Notes: generated from the letters alone by a model not told the origin. Positions 1 to 8,227 are shown, counted from the stretch's first letter. The stretch: 64,000 nucleotides of DNA from JACVRW01 sp963734025 (GCA_963734025.1 CAVTFR010000011.1:310001-374000); one strand, 5' to 3'. Translations and numbers: made by a program.

Positions 1-1
1 C

Positions 2-1180
2 CAGAAGTTCGACGTCGAGGCGTTCCGTCGCGAACAGGAGGAGCTGCGTGGGCGCGGCGTCTACCGCGGCGTCGGCTTCTCGACCTGGGTCGAGGTCTGC
101 GGCCTCGCGCCCTCGCGCGCGGTCGGGCCGCAGGGCGTCGGGCTGCATGCGGCGTTCTACGAGTCCGCGAACGTGCGCGTCACGCCCACCGGATCGGCGA
201 TCGTCTACTCCGGCACCTCGCCACACGGCCAGGGGATCGACACGAGCTTCGCCCAGATCGCGGGCGACATCCTCGGCATCGACCCGCAGAACGTGAGCAT
301 CCTCCACGGCGACACCGACCAGGGCGCGTGGGGCTGGAACACATACGGGTCGCGCTCGCTCGCGGTGGGCGGCGAGGCGCTCGCGCGCGCCGCGCGCAAG
401 GTACAGGACAAGGCCAAGCTCATCTGCGCGGCGCTGCTCGAGGCGTCGCCTGACGACATCGAGCTGAGCGACGGCAAGTACCAGGTCAAGGGCTCGCCCG
501 ACAAGTCGATGACGATGGCCGAGATCTCCGGCGCGGCGCACATCCCGCCGCAGGAGCTGCCGGCGGACATCGAGCCTGGCCTCGAGGAGAGCTCCTTCTT
601 CGACCCCGAGAACTTCGTGTTCCCGTTCGGCGCGCACGCATGCGTCGTCGAGGTCGACGCCGAGACCGGCAAGGTCAAGGTGATTCGCTACGCGGCGGTC
701 GACGACTGCGGCCCCGCCATCAACCCGATGCTGATCGACGGCCAGATCCACGGCGGCATCGTGCACGCGATCGGGCAGGCGCTCTACGAGCAGGTGGTGT
801 ACGACGAGGACGGCCAGCTCGTGACCGGCACGTTCGTCGACTACGCGCTGCCGACGGCCGCGGAGGTGCCGTCGTTCGAGACCGACCGCACCGAGACGCC
901 CTCGCCGGTCAACTCGCTCGGCGTGAAGGGCATCGGCGAGGCCGGCACGATCGCAGCGACGCCCGCCGTGGCGTCCGCCGTGCTCGACGCAATCCGCCCG
1001 CTCGGCGTGACCGAGCTCGACATGCCGATGACGCCGATGCGCGTCTGGCAGGCGATCGAGGCGGCCAAGGGCCGTGGCGAAGGCCCGCGCGCGACCGAGC
1101 AGGGCAGGCCGCTCGACGAGCACGGGCAGGGTGCCTCGGGGAGCGGGCCCGCCGGCCCTGACGAGGGAGGTGGGGCATGA
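2..1180 (+). CDS. Molybdopterin-binding large subunit of a xanthine/CO dehydrogenase-family hydroxylase (5' end outside window)
   Basis: Catalytic molybdenum subunit of an aerobic hydroxylase of the xanthine oxidase family. The frame is open from the window edge, so only the C-terminal ~392 residues are present; family members are about 750-800 aa. Visible family motifs are SPHGQGIDTSFAQIA and GVKGIGEAGTIAATPA, whose Glu (nt 938-940) corresponds to the catalytic glutamate of the family. The stretch that separates CO dehydrogenase from other substrates (AYxCSFR or AYRGAGR) lies upstream of the window, so the substrate cannot be named. Its stop overlaps the start of the FAD subunit (ATGA). The order large-medium-MoxR-VWA-XdhC-MobA resembles form II cox-like operons. 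Confident for family, not for substrate. Confidence 0.93.
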   Translation, partial: QKFDVEAFRREQEELRGRGVYRGVGFSTWVEVCGLAPSRAVGPQGVGLHAAFYESANVRVTPTGSAIVYSGTSPHGQGIDTSFAQIAGDILGIDPQNVSILHGDTDQGAWGWNTYGSRSLAVGGEALARAARKVQDKAKLICAALLEASPDDIELSDGKYQVKGSPDKSMTMAEISGAAHIPPQELPADIEPGLEESSFFDPENFVFPFGAHACVVEVDAETGKVKVIRYAAVDDCGPAINPMLIDGQIHGGIVHAIGQALYEQVVYDEDGQLVTGTFVDYALPTAAEVPSFETDRTETPSPVNSLGVKGIGEAGTIAATPAVASAVLDAIRPLGVTELDMPMTPMRVWQAIEAAKGRGEGPRATEQGRPLDEHGQGASGSGPAGPDEGGGA

Positions 1181-2022
1181 TCACGGCGGCGTTCGACTAC
1201 GAGGTGCCGGAGAGCCTCGAGGAGGCGATCCGGATGCTGCACGAGAACGGCGAGGACGCGAAGCTGCTCGCCGGCGGGCATTCGCTGCTGCCGCTGATGA
1301 AGCTGCGGCTTGCCGCTCCGACGCTCTTGATCGACCTGCGCCAGATCCCGGGCTTGCACGGGATCCAGCGTGACAACGGCTCCTGGCGGATCGGTCCGAT
1401 GACCCGGCACGCCGACCTCCAGGACACGCCCGAGCTCGGGCTCGCCTCGCGCGCGGCGTCGCTGATCGCCGATCAGCAGGTCCGCAACCGCGGCACGATC
1501 GGCGGCTCGCTGGCGCACGGCGACCCCGCCTCCGACCTGCCGGCCGTGCTGCTCGCCTGCGACGGCGAAGTCGCCGTGCGCGGCCCGGGCGGTGACCGTG
1601 AGATCGCGGCGGCGGATCTCTTCGAGGACTACCTGACGACCACGCTCGCGGACGACGAGGTGATCACCAGCATCCGCCTGCCCGCCCTCGACGGCTACGG
1701 CGTCGGCTATCAGAAGTTCACGCGGCGAGCCGAGGACTGGGCGATGGTCGGCGTCGCGGCCGTGGTCAAGAAGGCCGAGGACGGCTCCTGCAAGGACGTC
1801 CGCATCGGGCTCACGCACATGGCTGCGACCCCGCTGCGGGCGACGACGGCCGAGGACGCGTTGCGCGGCGCTGCGCTCGATGCCGGCTCGATCGCCGCGG
1901 CTGCGGAGCATGCGGCCGAGGGCACCGAGCCGCCCGGCGACCTGAACGCGACCCCCGACTACAAGCGCCACCTGGCTCGCGTGCTCACGCGGCGCGCGCT
2001 GGAGGAGGCAGCAGGGCACTGA
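1177..2022 (+). CDS. FAD-binding medium subunit of the molybdenum hydroxylase (CoxM/XdhB-like)
   Basis: Passes electrons between the molybdenum and iron-sulfur subunits and the external acceptor through bound FAD. It is 281 aa, the usual length for CoxM-type subunits. The FAD-binding signatures AGGHSLLP (residues 32-39) and RNRGTIGGSLAHGDP (103-117) are both present, followed by the CO-dehydrogenase flavoprotein C-terminal domain from about residue 175. The ATG overlaps the large-subunit stop by four bases, so the two are probably translationally coupled. No small [2Fe-2S] subunit gene follows. In the S-L-M order that gene would lie upstream of the window. Confidence 0.95.
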   Translation: MITAAFDYEVPESLEEAIRMLHENGEDAKLLAGGHSLLPLMKLRLAAPTLLIDLRQIPGLHGIQRDNGSWRIGPMTRHADLQDTPELGLASRAASLIADQQVRNRGTIGGSLAHGDPASDLPAVLLACDGEVAVRGPGGDREIAAADLFEDYLTTTLADDEVITSIRLPALDGYGVGYQKFTRRAEDWAMVGVAAVVKKAEDGSCKDVRIGLTHMAATPLRATTAEDALRGAALDAGSIAAAAEHAAEGTEPPGDLNATPDYKRHLARVLTRRALEEAAGH

Positions 2023-2906
2023 GCCTCGAGAGTCCAGCAGCCGTCCAGGAGGCCCTGGCGGGCGAGAGCTACCTCGCCGACCGGGGCCTCTCCGTCGCCG
2101 TCTTCCTCGCGGTCGCGCTCGAGCAGCCGCTGCTGCTCGAGGGTGAGGCGGGAGTGGGCAAGACCGAGGTCGGCAAGGCGCTCGCCGCCGCCACCGGCGC
2201 GCGCCTGATCCGGCTCCAGTGCCACGAGGGCATCGACCTCCACCACGCGCTCTACGACTGGGACTACCCGCGCCAGCTGCTGCACCTGCGCGCAGGAGGT
2301 GCCGTCGCTGCGCACCCGGCCGAGCAGGGTGCTTCCGCCCAGCCTGAGCCCCTCTACTCCGAGCGCTTCCTGCTGCGACGGCCGCTCCTCGACGCGCTCC
2401 AGGCGAGCGAGCCCGTCGTGCTCCTGATCGACGAGATCGATCGCGCCGACGACGAGTTCGAGGCGTTCCTGCTCGAGTTCCTGTCGGACTTCCAGGTTTC
2501 GATCCCCGAGCTCGGCACGGTCACGGCGGAGCGGCGGCCGCTCGTCGTCGTGACCTCGAACCGGACGCGCGAGTTGCACGACGCGCTCAAGCGCCGCTGC
2601 CTCTACCACTGGATCGACTACCCGTCGCCCGCGCGCGAGGCGGAGATCGTGCACCTGCGCCTTCCGGGCGTGTCAGACGAGGTGGCGGGGCGGGTCTGTG
2701 CGGCGGTGGCGCGCCTGCGCGGCGAGGACCTCTACAAGCTTCCCGGCGTCGGCGAGACGATCGCCTGGGCGCAGGCGCTGCTCGCGCTCGGCTCGGCCGA
2801 CCTCGAGGAGACGCTGGGCGTCGCGCTCAAGGTGCGCGAGGACATCGACCTGGTGCGCGAGCGCGGCCTGCTGCGCGACCTCGCGCCGTCGGGGGAGGCG
2901 CCCTGA
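2019..2906 (+). CDS. MoxR-family AAA+ ATPase (CoxD-like)
   Basis: AAA+ chaperone-like ATPase of the MoxR family. CoxD-type members take part in maturing the active site of molybdenum hydroxylases. Walker A is GEAGVGKT (residues 42-49) and Walker B is LLIDEID (135-141), followed by the sensor-1 segment VVVTSN. The first GTG in the frame (2154) falls inside Walker A and cannot be the start. Homology continues upstream to the preceding stop. The best start is CTG at 2019, which overlaps the FAD-subunit stop and sits about 10 bases after a GGAGGAGG ribosome-binding site (2001-2008). This gives 295 aa. The use of CTG is inferred. Confidence 0.9.
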   Translation: MSLESPAAVQEALAGESYLADRGLSVAVFLAVALEQPLLLEGEAGVGKTEVGKALAAATGARLIRLQCHEGIDLHHALYDWDYPRQLLHLRAGGAVAAHPAEQGASAQPEPLYSERFLLRRPLLDALQASEPVVLLIDEIDRADDEFEAFLLEFLSDFQVSIPELGTVTAERRPLVVVTSNRTRELHDALKRRCLYHWIDYPSPAREAEIVHLRLPGVSDEVAGRVCAAVARLRGEDLYKLPGVGETIAWAQALLALGSADLEETLGVALKVREDIDLVRERGLLRDLAPSGEAP

Positions 2907-4057
2907 TGGGCGAGCGCCCCGGCGCCCGCCTGACGGGGCGGCTGACGCTGCTCGTCGCATCGATGCGCGCGGGCGGGGCGCGCGTAGGGGTCGGCGAGCT
3001 GCTCGCCGCCCACCGCGCGCTGGCGGCGATCGACCCCTCCGACCGCAGCACCGCCTACTTCGCACTGCGCGCCTCGCTCTGCTCTCGCCGCGACGACCTG
3101 GAGCCGTTCGACGCCGCCTTCGCCGAGTGGTTCTCGGCGCCACCGCCGGAGACGCCCGAGCCGCCGCCCGCGCTCGACGAGGTCGCCTCGCTCGCGCTTC
3201 CGCGCGTGGCCGTCCCCGCGCCCGAGGGGCGACAGCCGGCTGTGCCCGACGAGATGGAGATCCTCCCCGCCGCCTGGTCGGACGTCGAGCTCCTGAAGGA
3301 GAAGGACTTCGCCGACTACGACGAGGCGGAGCGCCGCGTCGCCCGCGCGGTCATGCGCCGGCTGGCGGGCGCGGGCCCGACGCGCCCCAGCCGGCGCACC
3401 AGGCCTGCCCGCCGCCGCGGCGCCCAGCCGCACGCGGCCCGGCCGGACATGCGGGGGACGATCCGCTCGTCCCTGCGCAGCGGCGGTGAGCCCTTCGAGC
3501 GCCATTGGCGCGAGCCCGGCGAGCGGCCACGGCCGCTCGTGCTCGTGTGCGACGTGTCGGGCTCGATGGAGCCCTACGCGCGCATGCTGCTCCAGTACAT
3601 GCATGCGTGCGTCGCGGCGCGCCGGCGGGTCGAGGCGTTCGTGTTCGGGACGCGCCTGACGCGCGTGACCGCCCAGCTCTCCGGCCGCGACCCCGATCGC
3701 GCACTCGATCGCGCGGCCGGGGCTGCCGACGACTGGTCGGGTGGCACGCGCATCGGCGACGCGCTCGCCACGCTCAACCGCGAGCACGGGCGCCGGCTGG
3801 GCCGCGGAGCGATCGTCGTCCTGCTCTCGGACGGCTGGGACCGTGGCGACCCCGAGCAGCTCGGCGCCGAGATGGCGCGTCTCGGCCGCTGCGCGCACAC
3901 GCTCATCTGGCTCAACCCACTGAAGGCTCATCCGGCCTACGAGCCGCTGACGGTGGGCATGCAGGCGGCGCTCCCCTACGTGGACCATTTTCTGGCCGGC
4001 AACTCACTAGCTTCGCTGGAAGAACTGGCCGAGTTGATGGAAAGTGGCTTGAGATGA
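2906..4057 (+). CDS. VWA-domain protein (CoxE-like)
   Basis: Partner of the upstream MoxR ATPase; MoxR/VWA pairs act in metalloenzyme maturation or metal insertion. The 383-aa protein has a helical N-terminal region, a proline- and arginine-rich linker (about 155-185) and a C-terminal von Willebrand A domain. Its MIDAS motif is DVSGS (216-220), with the later conserved pieces GGTRIGDAL and SDGWDRGDP. The start ATG overlaps the ATPase stop. There is no signal peptide, so it should act in the cytoplasm. The family assignment is secure. A role in maturing the hydroxylase encoded upstream is inferred from gene order. Confidence 0.92.
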   Translation: MGERPGARLTGRLTLLVASMRAGGARVGVGELLAAHRALAAIDPSDRSTAYFALRASLCSRRDDLEPFDAAFAEWFSAPPPETPEPPPALDEVASLALPRVAVPAPEGRQPAVPDEMEILPAAWSDVELLKEKDFADYDEAERRVARAVMRRLAGAGPTRPSRRTRPARRRGAQPHAARPDMRGTIRSSLRSGGEPFERHWREPGERPRPLVLVCDVSGSMEPYARMLLQYMHACVAARRRVEAFVFGTRLTRVTAQLSGRDPDRALDRAAGAADDWSGGTRIGDALATLNREHGRRLGRGAIVVLLSDGWDRGDPEQLGAEMARLGRCAHTLIWLNPLKAHPAYEPLTVGMQAALPYVDHFLAGNSLASLEELAELMESGLR

Positions 4058-4099
4058 CAGTCAACAGGGGAAAGTGCTGCAAGGAATGGGGGGGAACCC

Positions 4100-4414
4100 G
4101 TGAAGGATGTGCTGGATGACGTGCGCAGCTGGCGTGAACGCGGCGATCGGGTTGCGATAGCGACCGTCGTCAAGGTCAAGCGCTCGGCTCCGCGCCCGCC
4201 CGGCGCGAAGATGGCCGTGAACGAGCACGGCGACGTATCCGGTGCCGTATCCGGGGGCTGCGTGGAGGGCGCCGTGGTCGAGGTCGCCGGCGGCGTGCTC
4301 AGCGGCGACGGCCCGCAGCTCCTTCACTTCGGCATCGCCGACAGCGACGCCTGGGACGTCGGCCTTCCCTGCGGCGGCGAGATCGACGTGTTCGTGGAGG
4401 AATACTCCGATTGA
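4100..4414 (+). CDS. XdhC/CoxI N-terminal-domain protein
   Basis: A 104-aa protein matching only the N-terminal XdhC/CoxI domain, with motif APRPPGAKMAVNEHG, then SGAVSGGCVEGAVV and LPCGGEIDVFVE. XdhC proteins bind the molybdenum cofactor, protect its sulfurated form and deliver it to the hydroxylase. Full-length XdhC has this domain plus a Rossmann domain; here the Rossmann half is a separate overlapping gene. The GTG start at 4100 follows a purine-rich G stretch. It lies 42 bases after the VWA gene in the same direction. Confidence 0.9.
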   Translation: MKDVLDDVRSWRERGDRVAIATVVKVKRSAPRPPGAKMAVNEHGDVSGAVSGGCVEGAVVEVAGGVLSGDGPQLLHFGIADSDAWDVGLPCGGEIDVFVEEYSD

Positions 4415-5175
4415 GCGCCCGATCTGATTTCGCCCGCATCGCGGGCGAGGACGGGCGTGCCGCGCTCGTCAGCGTGATCGCGGGCGGCGACCTCGGCGCC
4501 AAGCTCCTCGTGCGTGCCGACGGCGAGACCGCCGGCGGCCTCGGCAGCCCCGAGCTCGACACGGTGGCGGTCGAGGCGGCCGAGGAGCTCATGTGGGCGG
4601 AGCGCTCCGAGCAGCGCGAGGCCGGCGACATCACTCTCTTCGTCGACGTGACCGCCCCGGCGCCGCGGCTCGTCGTATTCGGCGCCGTGGACTATGCGGC
4701 GGCCCTGTGCCGTCTCGCGAGGGCCGCCGGCTGGCGGCCCTTCGTATGCGATCCGCGCTCGCAGTTCGCCACGCCGGAGCGCTTCCCGGACGCCGAGGAG
4801 GTCATCGCGGCGTGGCCCGAGGACGCCTTCGCGCGGATCGGCGGGATCGACCGCGCCACCTACGTCGCCGTCCTCACGCACGACCCGAAGCTGGACGACG
4901 CGGCGCTCGAGCTCGCGCTGCGCTCGGAGTCGCCTTACGTGGGCGCAATGGGAAGCCGGCGGGCGCAGGCGCAACGGCGCGAGCGGCTGCTCGCCGCCGG
5001 CGTCGACGAGGAGCTGCTCGACCGGATCGCCGCTCCGATCGGGCTCGACCTCGGCGCGATCACACCCGAGGAGACGGCGCTCTCGATCATGGCCGAGGTG
5101 GTCGCGGTCCGGAACGGCCGCGACGGCGGCCGCCTGTCGGAGGCCGGCGGCCGCATCCACGAGGTGGGCGCGTGA
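4411..5175 (+). CDS. XdhC Rossmann-domain protein (CoxF-like)
   Basis: Carries the XdhC C-terminal Rossmann domain: PRLVVFGAVDYAAALCRLA (about 86-104) and YVGAMGSRRAQAQRRERL near residue 175, typical of the family. It is 254 aa with an N-terminal extension of about 85 residues that resembles an XdhC accessory region. The TTG start at 4411 overlaps the stop of the N-terminal-domain gene, so the two halves are probably made in step and work as one molybdenum-cofactor insertion factor. The usual GxGHVA-type nucleotide loop reads GAVDYAAAL, a departure from the common motif. Confidence 0.88.
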   Translation: MSARSDFARIAGEDGRAALVSVIAGGDLGAKLLVRADGETAGGLGSPELDTVAVEAAEELMWAERSEQREAGDITLFVDVTAPAPRLVVFGAVDYAAALCRLARAAGWRPFVCDPRSQFATPERFPDAEEVIAAWPEDAFARIGGIDRATYVAVLTHDPKLDDAALELALRSESPYVGAMGSRRAQAQRRERLLAAGVDEELLDRIAAPIGLDLGAITPEETALSIMAEVVAVRNGRDGGRLSEAGGRIHEVGA

Positions 5176-5753
5176 TCGGAGGCCTGGTGCTCGCGGCCGG
5201 CGAGGCCTCGCGGTTCGGCAGCGCGAAGCAGCTCGCCCTGCTCGACGGCCGTCCGCTGCTCGAGCACTCGGTGGCCGCGATCACCGCTGGGCCGGTCGGC
5301 CGCGTGATCGTGGTCCTCGGCGCGGGCGCCGAAGAGGTGATCGCGGGCGTCGACCTGCGCGGGGCCGAGCCGCTCGTGTGCGCCCGCTGGCAGGAGGGCC
5401 AGGCGGCTTCGCTCGCCTGCGGGCTCGCCGAGCTGCCCGAATGCGAGGCGGTCGTCGTCATCCTCGGCGACCAGCCGCGCGTCTCCCCGGATTCGATCCG
5501 GCGGGTGATCGCGGCGCGCGGCGAAGGTGCGCTCGCGGTGCGCGCGACCTACGGCGGCGACCCGGGCCACCCGGTCCTGCTCGAGCGTGAGCTGTTCGGG
5601 CGCATGCGCGACGTGACGGGCGACCATGGCGCTCGCAACCTGCTGATGAGCGTTCCGGTACGCGAGGTGGCATGTGACGACCTGGGCGGCGGTGAGGACG
5701 TGGACACTCCGGCCGAGCTGGACGCACTGCGGGCGGGCGGGCCGGTCGGCTGA
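5172..5753 (+). CDS. MobA-like molybdenum cofactor nucleotidyltransferase
   Basis: NTP-transferase of the MobA/MocA group, which attaches CMP or GMP to molybdopterin; hydroxylases of the xanthine/CO dehydrogenase type use the cytosine dinucleotide form. The N-terminal loop LVLAAGEASRFGSAKQL (4-20) is the family signature, followed by ILGDQP (metal-binding Asp) and DHGARNLL. The start is GTG at 5172 (193 aa), overlapping the previous stop in GTGA; the same frame is open far upstream but that part is antisense-like. It is the last gene of the molybdenum-hydroxylase operon. CMP rather than GMP specificity is inferred from context. Confidence 0.9.
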   Translation: MIGGLVLAAGEASRFGSAKQLALLDGRPLLEHSVAAITAGPVGRVIVVLGAGAEEVIAGVDLRGAEPLVCARWQEGQAASLACGLAELPECEAVVVILGDQPRVSPDSIRRVIAARGEGALAVRATYGGDPGHPVLLERELFGRMRDVTGDHGARNLLMSVPVREVACDDLGGGEDVDTPAELDALRAGGPVG

Positions 5754-5778
5754 GGGTCGCCGCGGCGGGCGGCAGCGA

Positions 5779-5793
5779 GTACACTCGTTGTAC
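5779..5793. promoter_or_regulatory. Inverted repeat upstream of MarR gene
   Basis: GTACA-CTCGT-TGTAC, five-base arms around a five-base centre, 15 bases before the ATG of the MarR gene. It is a candidate autoregulatory operator. The arms are short, so this rests on position as much as on symmetry. Confidence 0.35.
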
Positions 5794-5807
5794 CCGCAAC
5801 TACCCGC

Positions 5808-6284
5808 ATGAGGACGAACGGCGACAACTCGATTCAGCTGCTCGACAGCGAGGAGCTCGGTGCCTGGCGCGGGATGCTGCGCGTGCATGCGGAGCTGACC
5901 AGGGCGCTCGACGCCGAGCTGCACGAGGCACACGGCCTCCCGCTCTCCTCGTATGAAGTGCTGCTTTTCCTGGCCGGTGAGCCCGAGGGGCGCATGCGGA
6001 TGTCGGAGCTGGCGGACTCGGTGCTGCTGAGCCGCAGCGGGCTGACCCGGCTCGTCGACCGGCTCGAGCGCGCCGGGCTGCTCGAGCGGGTCCAGTGCAG
6101 CGAGGACGCGCGCGGCTACTTCGCCCAGATCACGCCGGCCGGCCGCGAGGCGTTCAACGAGGCGCGCCGCACTCATCTCGAGGGTGTGCGCAGGCTGTTC
6201 CTGAGCCGCTTCTCGCGCGAAGAGCTGCGCGAGCTCGGCGGACTCTGGGAGCGCGTGCTCGTCGGCGCCCCGGCTACGCGTTAG
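5808..6284 (+). CDS. MarR-family transcriptional regulator
   Basis: A 158-aa winged-helix regulator. The HTH spans about residues 60-110, with MRMSELADSVLLSRSGLTRL as the recognition region and the wing at EDARGYFAQITPAG. Dimer helices lie at both ends. MarR proteins repress transcription and let go on binding small aromatic ligands or oxidants. It follows the molybdenum-hydroxylase operon by 54 bases in the same direction and has its own candidate operator. Whether it controls that operon cannot be read from here. Downstream it meets the convergent MocR gene, overlapping by 4 bases. Confidence 0.9.
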   Translation: MRTNGDNSIQLLDSEELGAWRGMLRVHAELTRALDAELHEAHGLPLSSYEVLLFLAGEPEGRMRMSELADSVLLSRSGLTRLVDRLERAGLLERVQCSEDARGYFAQITPAGREAFNEARRTHLEGVRRLFLSRFSREELRELGGLWERVLVGAPATR

Positions 6285-7780
6285 GACATCGGCGCCGCGA
6301 CGGAGTGCCGCGACCGGCGGCGCACGTCGCGGATCGCGCGCGCGAGCCGGCGCACGCCCTCGTCGAGCTCGGCCGGCTCGAGCAGCGAGAACGACAGTCG
6401 CAGCGAGACCTGTGACCGCCGTTCGGCCGTCACGGCGCCCCCGGGCGTGAACGCCACGCCGAAGCGCGCCGCCTCGGCGTAGAGGCTGCGCTCGTCGAGC
6501 GGGCGGGTCAGCGTCACCCAGAGATGGTGGCCGCCGCTCGGGATGTCCGCGCGGTACTCACCGGCCAGGTGACGCTCGAGCGCCTCGAGGAGGGCGTCGC
6601 GGCGCTCGCGGTAGAACGGCAGCGTGCCCTCGACGTAGCGGTCGTGGGCTCCCGTGGCGAGCCAGCGGGCCGCCATGTGCTGGATCAGCGTCGGTGAGTG
6701 GAAGTCGTCGCCCAGCTTCAGAATCGCCAGCCGGTCGCGCACCGGGCCGCGCGCGGCGACCCAGCCGACGCGTAGGCCGCCGCCGACCGCCTTGGAGAGC
6801 GAGTTCACGTAGATCACGTGCGCCGGCGCCAGCTCGCGCAGCGGCCGCGGCGGATCCCCCTCGAAGCTCGTGTCCGCGTAGACACGGTCCTCGATGATGA
6901 AGAAGTTGCGTTCGACGGCGAGCTCGGCGAGCCGCCGCCGGCGCTCTTCGGAGAGGTTGCGCCCGGTCGGGTTCTGGCAGGCCGTTTGCAGCGCGACCAG
7001 CTTGACCTCGTGGCGCGCGAGCTGGCGCTCGAGCGCGTCCACGTCGAGGCCGTCCTCGTCGACCGGCACGCCGACCACGCGCGCGCCGGTGTGGCGCAGC
7101 GACTCGAGCATCCCGACGAAGGTGGGCGACTCGATCACGGCCACGTCGCCCTTCTCGAGGGTCGCTTGGGCGATGAGGTGGAGGCCTTGCTTGGCGCCGG
7201 ACACGACCACGATCTCGTCGGGGTCGCTGGCCCAGCCGTACCTGCGCCCGCGCAGCGCGAGCTGCTCGCGAAACGAGTAGAGGCCCTCGGCAGGCAGGTA
7301 GGAGAGTGCCTCGCCGCCCTCCTCCTCGAAGACCTCCGCGGCGATCCGGGCGAGCTCGGACGTCGGGTAGAGGCGCGGTGAGGGCCAGCCGACCGCGAGC
7401 GAGATCAGCTCCGGGTCGCCGGCGCTCGCGAAGGAGTCGACGAGAACGCGCTCGGGATAGGTCACGTCGTGCTCGGGGAGGGCGTAGACCTGCCAGTCGT
7501 CGCCGAACTCCTCGCTCGCGTCGGGGGCGAGGGCGCGCACGAAGGTGCCGCGGCCGACGGACGCGGTCACATAGCCGAGCTCGGCGAGCTTCCGGTACAC
7601 GCGCGCGGCGGTCAGGTGGTTGACGCCCACCTCCGCGGCGAGCTCGCGGGTCGGAGGCAGCTTCTCGCCGGGCTCGAGCTCACCCTCGTCGATCGCGCGC
7701 GTGAAGCGCTCGACGAGCTGCTGCGTGATCGAGACCTCACCGTCCCTCTCCAGCCCAGACAAATCAATCTTGTGTGACAT
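6281..7780 (-). CDS. MocR-type regulator (GntR HTH fused to PLP aminotransferase fold)
   Basis: A 499-aa fusion: an N-terminal GntR winged helix (about 15-80, including LPPTRELAAEVGVNHLTAARV) and a fold-type I aminotransferase domain (about 110-480). The PLP lysine is visible as K330 in NSLSKAVGGG; other class I landmarks are QNPTGRNLS and IIEDRVYAD. MocR proteins use bound PLP to sense vitamin B6 or an amine and usually control a divergent gene through direct repeats. The ATG at 7780 is preceded by AAGGAGG. The divergent neighbour and the repeats between them fit that pattern. The effector is unknown. Confidence 0.93.
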   Translation of the reverse strand: MSHKIDLSGLERDGEVSITQQLVERFTRAIDEGELEPGEKLPPTRELAAEVGVNHLTAARVYRKLAELGYVTASVGRGTFVRALAPDASEEFGDDWQVYALPEHDVTYPERVLVDSFASAGDPELISLAVGWPSPRLYPTSELARIAAEVFEEEGGEALSYLPAEGLYSFREQLALRGRRYGWASDPDEIVVVSGAKQGLHLIAQATLEKGDVAVIESPTFVGMLESLRHTGARVVGVPVDEDGLDVDALERQLARHEVKLVALQTACQNPTGRNLSEERRRRLAELAVERNFFIIEDRVYADTSFEGDPPRPLRELAPAHVIYVNSLSKAVGGGLRVGWVAARGPVRDRLAILKLGDDFHSPTLIQHMAARWLATGAHDRYVEGTLPFYRERRDALLEALERHLAGEYRADIPSGGHHLWVTLTRPLDERSLYAEAARFGVAFTPGGAVTAERRSQVSLRLSFSLLEPAELDEGVRRLARAIRDVRRRSRHSVAAPMS

Positions 7781-7795
7781 TGTCTGCCTCCTTGT

Positions 7796-7826
7796 AGGTC
7801 ATACACTATACGTACAAGGTCATACA
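7796..7826. promoter_or_regulatory. Tandem direct repeats (AGGTCATACA x2), probable MocR operator
   Basis: AGGTCATACA occurs exactly at 7796-7805 and at 7817-7826, a 21-base period (two helical turns). It lies in the 80-base gap between the MocR gene (minus) and the small gene at 7861 (plus). Possible promoter elements overlap the repeats on both strands: TTGTCT-16-TACACT on plus, and TATAGT as a -10 on minus. GabR and PdxR of this family bind direct repeats, so this is a good candidate for the MocR target. Confidence 0.6.
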
Positions 7827-7860
7827 GGCAACCAGAACCCTCGAAGGAGGTCGTCCGAAA

Positions 7861-8163
7861 ATGAAGAACGTCACCGTTCGCCGCTCCGGGTCAGGCGACC
7901 AGGTCGCACTCGCCCGGCTTGCGGCACTCGACAGCGCGAGCCCGCCACGCGGACCCGCGCTGGTCGCGGAGGCCGACTCCCGCCTCCTCGCCGCGCTTCC
8001 GCTCGGCTCCGGCCGCGCCATCGCGGATCCGTTCGAGCCGACCGCCGAGCTCGTCGCCCTGCTCGAGCTGCGCCGCGCGCAGATCGACAGCGCGGAGACC
8101 CCCTCGCCGCGCGGCGGCCGCCTGCGCTCCCTCCGCAGGCGCATCTCGCACGCGCGCGCGTAA
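7861..8163 (+). CDS. Small conserved-looking protein of unknown function
   Basis: A 100-aa protein starting at ATG 7861 after a strong ribosome-binding site (AAGGAGG). The sequence runs VTVRRSGSGDQVALARLAAL, then LVAEADSRLLAALPL and DPFEPTAELVALLELR, and ends in an Arg/Ser-rich basic tail. The first 60 residues resemble the N-terminal strands of a GNAT acetyltransferase (short strand, helix, then a VAE.D..LLAAL hairpin). The acetyl-CoA loop is missing, so it is at most a truncated GNAT fold. It is divergent from the MocR regulator and probably its target. A hairpin terminator follows. No function can be assigned. Confidence 0.75.
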   Translation: MKNVTVRRSGSGDQVALARLAALDSASPPRGPALVAEADSRLLAALPLGSGRAIADPFEPTAELVALLELRRAQIDSAETPSPRGGRLRSLRRRISHARA

Positions 8164-8202
8164 GCGTCTTCGCCCCCAAGGGGTCTCCAACCTCCCCTCG
8201 TG

Positions 8203-8227
8203 AAGCGGCGCCCATGCGGCGCCGTTT
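8203..8227 (+). terminator. Stem-loop terminator after the small gene
   Basis: CGGCGCC (8206-8212), loop CATGC, GGCGCCG (8218-8224), then TTT that can also pair with the preceding AAG. It is 40 bases after the stop of the small gene at 8163. The T run is short, as is common in high-GC genomes. Confidence 0.55.

Noticed and set aside
2154..2906. GTG 2154 as the start of the MoxR ATPase
   Set aside because: It lies inside the Walker A motif (the Val of GEAGVGKT). The conserved protein clearly begins upstream.
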